Assembly: GCA_017993025.1 (NCBI GenBank)
Contig: JAGONL010000016.1
Location: 1-14,441 of the forward strand
Length of the DNA stretch: 14,441 nt
Source of the DNA: Candidatus Saccharimonadota bacterium
GTDB taxonomy: Bacteria; Patescibacteriota; Saccharimonadia; Saccharimonadales; SZUA-47
Direction of reading: 5' to 3'
Below the pieces are notes generated by a model. It made no database searches. It was given only the letters and a program-made list of their open reading frames with translations, and was not told the origin of the DNA. Positions 12,399-14,441 of this stretch are shown in pieces. Numbering within the stretch: position 1 is the stretch's first letter; the number at the start of each line of letters is the position of its first letter. The position numbers were made by a program, and so were the translations under genes.

Positions 12399-12427
12399 AT
12401 TGTAACAGTTAACCCAACCCGTCGCAA
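12399..12427 (-). promoter_or_regulatory. Promoter of the divergent guanylate kinase-like gene
   Basis: TTGCGA (12427-12422) and TACAAT (12404-12399) are separated by 17 bp. Expected transcription start is near 12392, 6 nt before the ATG at 12386. No ribosome-binding site is visible. Confidence 0.5.
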
Positions 12428-12436
12428 AAGTCCTAT

Positions 12437-12682
12437 TTAGCGTAATTTGTTATAGAAAGTACCTGTTACATACAAAACCGCGACCCCAACGCCTAGAAGT
12501 ATCCAAGGATTATTTGTAAAAAAATCAACTTTATCTATCAACTTTTCAAATCCATAAAGTGTTGCTACAAATCCAAACGTTGCACCAAGCGCAAAAAGTA
12601 GCGGATATTTGTTTGCGTAGGTGTCTCTAATTTTTTTTACTTGTTCTTCTTCTCGTTGCAGTAGGCTTTGTTGTTTCTTCAT
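12437..12682 (-). CDS. Small two-helix membrane protein
   Basis: An 81-residue protein that I do not recognise. A charged N-terminal helix (KKQQSLLQREEEQVKKIRDTY, about 2-22) precedes two transmembrane segments (about 27-44 and 57-75) linked by a short loop (EKLIDKVDFFTNNP). The shape resembles small membrane-organising or accessory proteins, but no function can be read from it. The frame extends upstream to a GTG overlapping the lepA stop, but the ATG at 12682 is favoured: TTTAAT (12694-12689) lies exactly 6 nt before it, the same spacing as at other apparently leaderless genes here, and the extension (IPKTYYIWFNWF) would add an odd aromatic stretch. Co-transcription with lepA is also possible. 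Confidence 0.65.
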   Translation of the reverse strand: MKKQQSLLQREEEQVKKIRDTYANKYPLLFALGATFGFVATLYGFEKLIDKVDFFTNNPWILLGVGVAVLYVTGTFYNKLR

Positions 12683-12722
12683 GAACCAATTAAACCATAT
12701 GTAGTAAGTCTTAGGAATTGAA

Positions 12723-14441
12723 TTAGTCACGTTTTAGCAGAACTGTGAAGGCTTCGGATGGGATATCAACTTTTCCGAAGCGTTTCATGCGCTCTTTGCC
12801 CTTTTTCTGTTTAGCTAGGACCTTCTTTTTTCTAGATACGTCACCACCATAAAGTCCGGTTGTGACATCTTTTCTATAAGCACTAATATCTTCGCGTGCA
12901 ATAAATTTACCGCCAACTCCGGCCTGCAATGCTACCTGGAAGTTTTGGCGCGGAATAACGTCTTTTAGCTTTTTAACGACGTCGCGGCCTACACCATTTG
13001 CCTCAGACCTATGAACCATAATGCTAAGTGCGTCCACTCTGTCGCCGGCTACGTAGAAATCAAGCTTAACTAAATCCTCAACCCTATAATCGTCAAGCTC
13101 ATAGTTAAAGCTACCGTAACCACTAGTTAGACTTTTTAATTGGTCGTAAAAATCTGTAAGCAAGTTTGCCAGAGGTGCCTCGAATGTAACTAGAGCAAGC
13201 TGAGCGTCAACAAAGCTCAAGTTTTTCTGTAATCCGCGTTTGCCAACAATCAATTGTATAACTGCGCCGACATATTCTTTAGGGCAGACAATTTCTCCCT
13301 TAATCCATGGTTCACGAATTTCAGCTATTTTACTTTGGTCCGGCAAGCTACTAGCAGACTTAATGTCAACTTCCTCGCCATTACTCATTAAAACCTCGTA
13401 GTCAGTACTAGGATTGGTCACAACTAAATCTAGGTTGTATTCTCGCTCTAGGCGTTCGCGGATAATATCCATGTGCAGAAGGCCAAGAAAGCCAATGCGT
13501 ACTCCGAACCCAAGAACGGGCGAATTTTCGGGTTCGTACTGCAGTGCTGAGTCACTCAAACTTAGTCTATCTATGGCTTCCTTAAGCGCAACATAGTTTT
13601 CGTTACTGTCTGGGAAAAATCCAGCATATACAAAAGGCTTAACAACTTTATATCCGTCAAGTGCAGTTACGGCAGGTGCGTTTGTAAGTGTCACAGTGTC
13701 GCCTACCCTAGCTTCGCGGGTACTTTTAAGGTTTGTTACGATATAACCAATTTCACCCGTTTGTAAATCTGCGTTTGGTTTCATGTCAGGACGGAGTGCG
13801 CCAACCTCTAAAGCCAGTCCGTTGGTATCGGAACTTATCATATGAATCCCTGCACCCTTTTGTACATGTCCATCAATTATCCTTACATACAAAATAACCC
13901 CACGGTAATCATCGTAATAGCTATCAAATATTAGCCCACGTGTAGGCAGTTCGCTAGAGCCCTTAGGTTCGGGTACAAGTTCAATTACAGAATCAAGCAC
14001 AGACTCCACGCCCATACCAGTTTTTGCGCTAATAAGTAAAATATCTTCTTTTTTACAGCCAAGTAATGAAATTACCTCGGAGCTAACTCGTTCAACATCG
14101 GCTGCAGGCAAATCAATTTTGTTTAGTACCGGGATAATTGTCAGATCGGCGGCCATAGCTAAATAAACATTGGCTAGTGTCTGGGCTTGAATACCTTGAC
14201 TTGCGTCAACAACCAAAATTGCACCTTCGCATGCCTCTAAACTTCTAGACACTTCATAGCTAAAATCTACGTGGCCTGGCGTATCAATTAGATTTAGCTG
14301 AAATCCCTTATACTCCATGCGTACTGGTGCAAGCTTGATAGTTATTCCCTTTTCTCGCTCCAAATCCATGCGGTCAAGCAACTGCGCCTTCATATCACGC
14401 TTCTGGACAGTGCCGGTAATTTCAAGCAATCTATCAGCTAG
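12723..14441 (-). CDS. lepA: Elongation factor 4 (LepA), 5' end beyond the window
   Basis: A ribosome-associated translational GTPase that back-translocates or remodels stalled ribosomes. The visible 572 residues begin at LADRLLEITGTVQKRDMKAQ, so about 25 N-terminal residues with the P-loop are missing to the right. Seen are the switch I region DRMDLEREKGITIK, the G3 motif DTPGHVDF, NKIDLP (G4) and SAKTG (G5), domain II, the EF-G-like domains around NSPVLGFGVRIGFLGLLHMDI, and the LepA-specific C-terminal domain with ALQAGVGGKFIAREDISAYRKDVTTGLYGGD and the ending KKGKERMKRFGKVDIPSEAF. Domain order and end are normal for the family. It is the first visible gene of the minus-strand series that continues with the small membrane protein and guanylate kinase genes. 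Confidence 0.96.
   Translation of the reverse strand, partial: LADRLLEITGTVQKRDMKAQLLDRMDLEREKGITIKLAPVRMEYKGFQLNLIDTPGHVDFSYEVSRSLEACEGAILVVDASQGIQAQTLANVYLAMAADLTIIPVLNKIDLPAADVERVSSEVISLLGCKKEDILLISAKTGMGVESVLDSVIELVPEPKGSSELPTRGLIFDSYYDDYRGVILYVRIIDGHVQKGAGIHMISSDTNGLALEVGALRPDMKPNADLQTGEIGYIVTNLKSTREARVGDTVTLTNAPAVTALDGYKVVKPFVYAGFFPDSNENYVALKEAIDRLSLSDSALQYEPENSPVLGFGVRIGFLGLLHMDIIRERLEREYNLDLVVTNPSTDYEVLMSNGEEVDIKSASSLPDQSKIAEIREPWIKGEIVCPKEYVGAVIQLIVGKRGLQKNLSFVDAQLALVTFEAPLANLLTDFYDQLKSLTSGYGSFNYELDDYRVEDLVKLDFYVAGDRVDALSIMVHRSEANGVGRDVVKKLKDVIPRQNFQVALQAGVGGKFIAREDISAYRKDVTTGLYGGDVSRKKKVLAKQKKGKERMKRFGKVDIPSEAFTVLLKRD

Overview
The window (about 14.4 kb, AT-rich, standard genetic code) looks like a piece of a small bacterial genome of the Candidate Phyla Radiation/Patescibacteria, with Saccharibacteria as my best but unproven guess. 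The basis is the mix of short proteins, a shortened HrcA, a DipZ-type CcdA-thioredoxin fusion beside a VKOR protein, two divergent guanylate kinase-like genes next to lepA, and many start codons placed 6-9 nt after a -10 box, as in leaderless messages. No rRNA, tRNA, CRISPR array or transposase was seen.

Left part (1-5110): the 5' end of a PIF1-like helicase runs off the left edge on the minus strand. Divergent from it is a two-gene unit, a small XRE repressor and a four-helix membrane protein, followed by a membrane-anchored thioredoxin and a DipZ-like electron-transfer protein. Nearly identical 16-bp palindromes lie over the xre promoter and over the -35 box of the thioredoxin-dipZ promoter, so the repressor probably controls itself and this redox pair. 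Convergent on the minus strand are a VKOR homologue and a single-pass protein with two extracytoplasmic cysteines, plus a small orphan gene. Together this is an extracytoplasmic thiol/disulfide island.

Middle (5108-9754, all minus strand): a heat-shock cluster in the order hrcA, a 35-codon gene, grpE, a 78-codon gene, dnaK, an interrupted 121-codon frame, and a 193-codon gene. CIRCE operators cover the hrcA and dnaK promoters, so HrcA in this window should repress both transcription units. dnaK has a leader of about 148 nt with potential hairpins, whereas hrcA appears leaderless. dnaJ is not in the window. The frame after dnaK is open for 121 codons apart from one in-frame TAA.

Intergenic 9755-10048 holds no gene but contains a perfect 16-bp GC-rich palindrome and short imperfect repeats.

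Right part (10049-14441): an EamA-type transporter on the plus strand meets, tail to tail, a minus-strand series lepA (5' end missing), a small two-helix membrane protein, and two guanylate kinase-like genes. The second of these keeps all the GMP-site residues that I could align; the first has lost two acidic ones.
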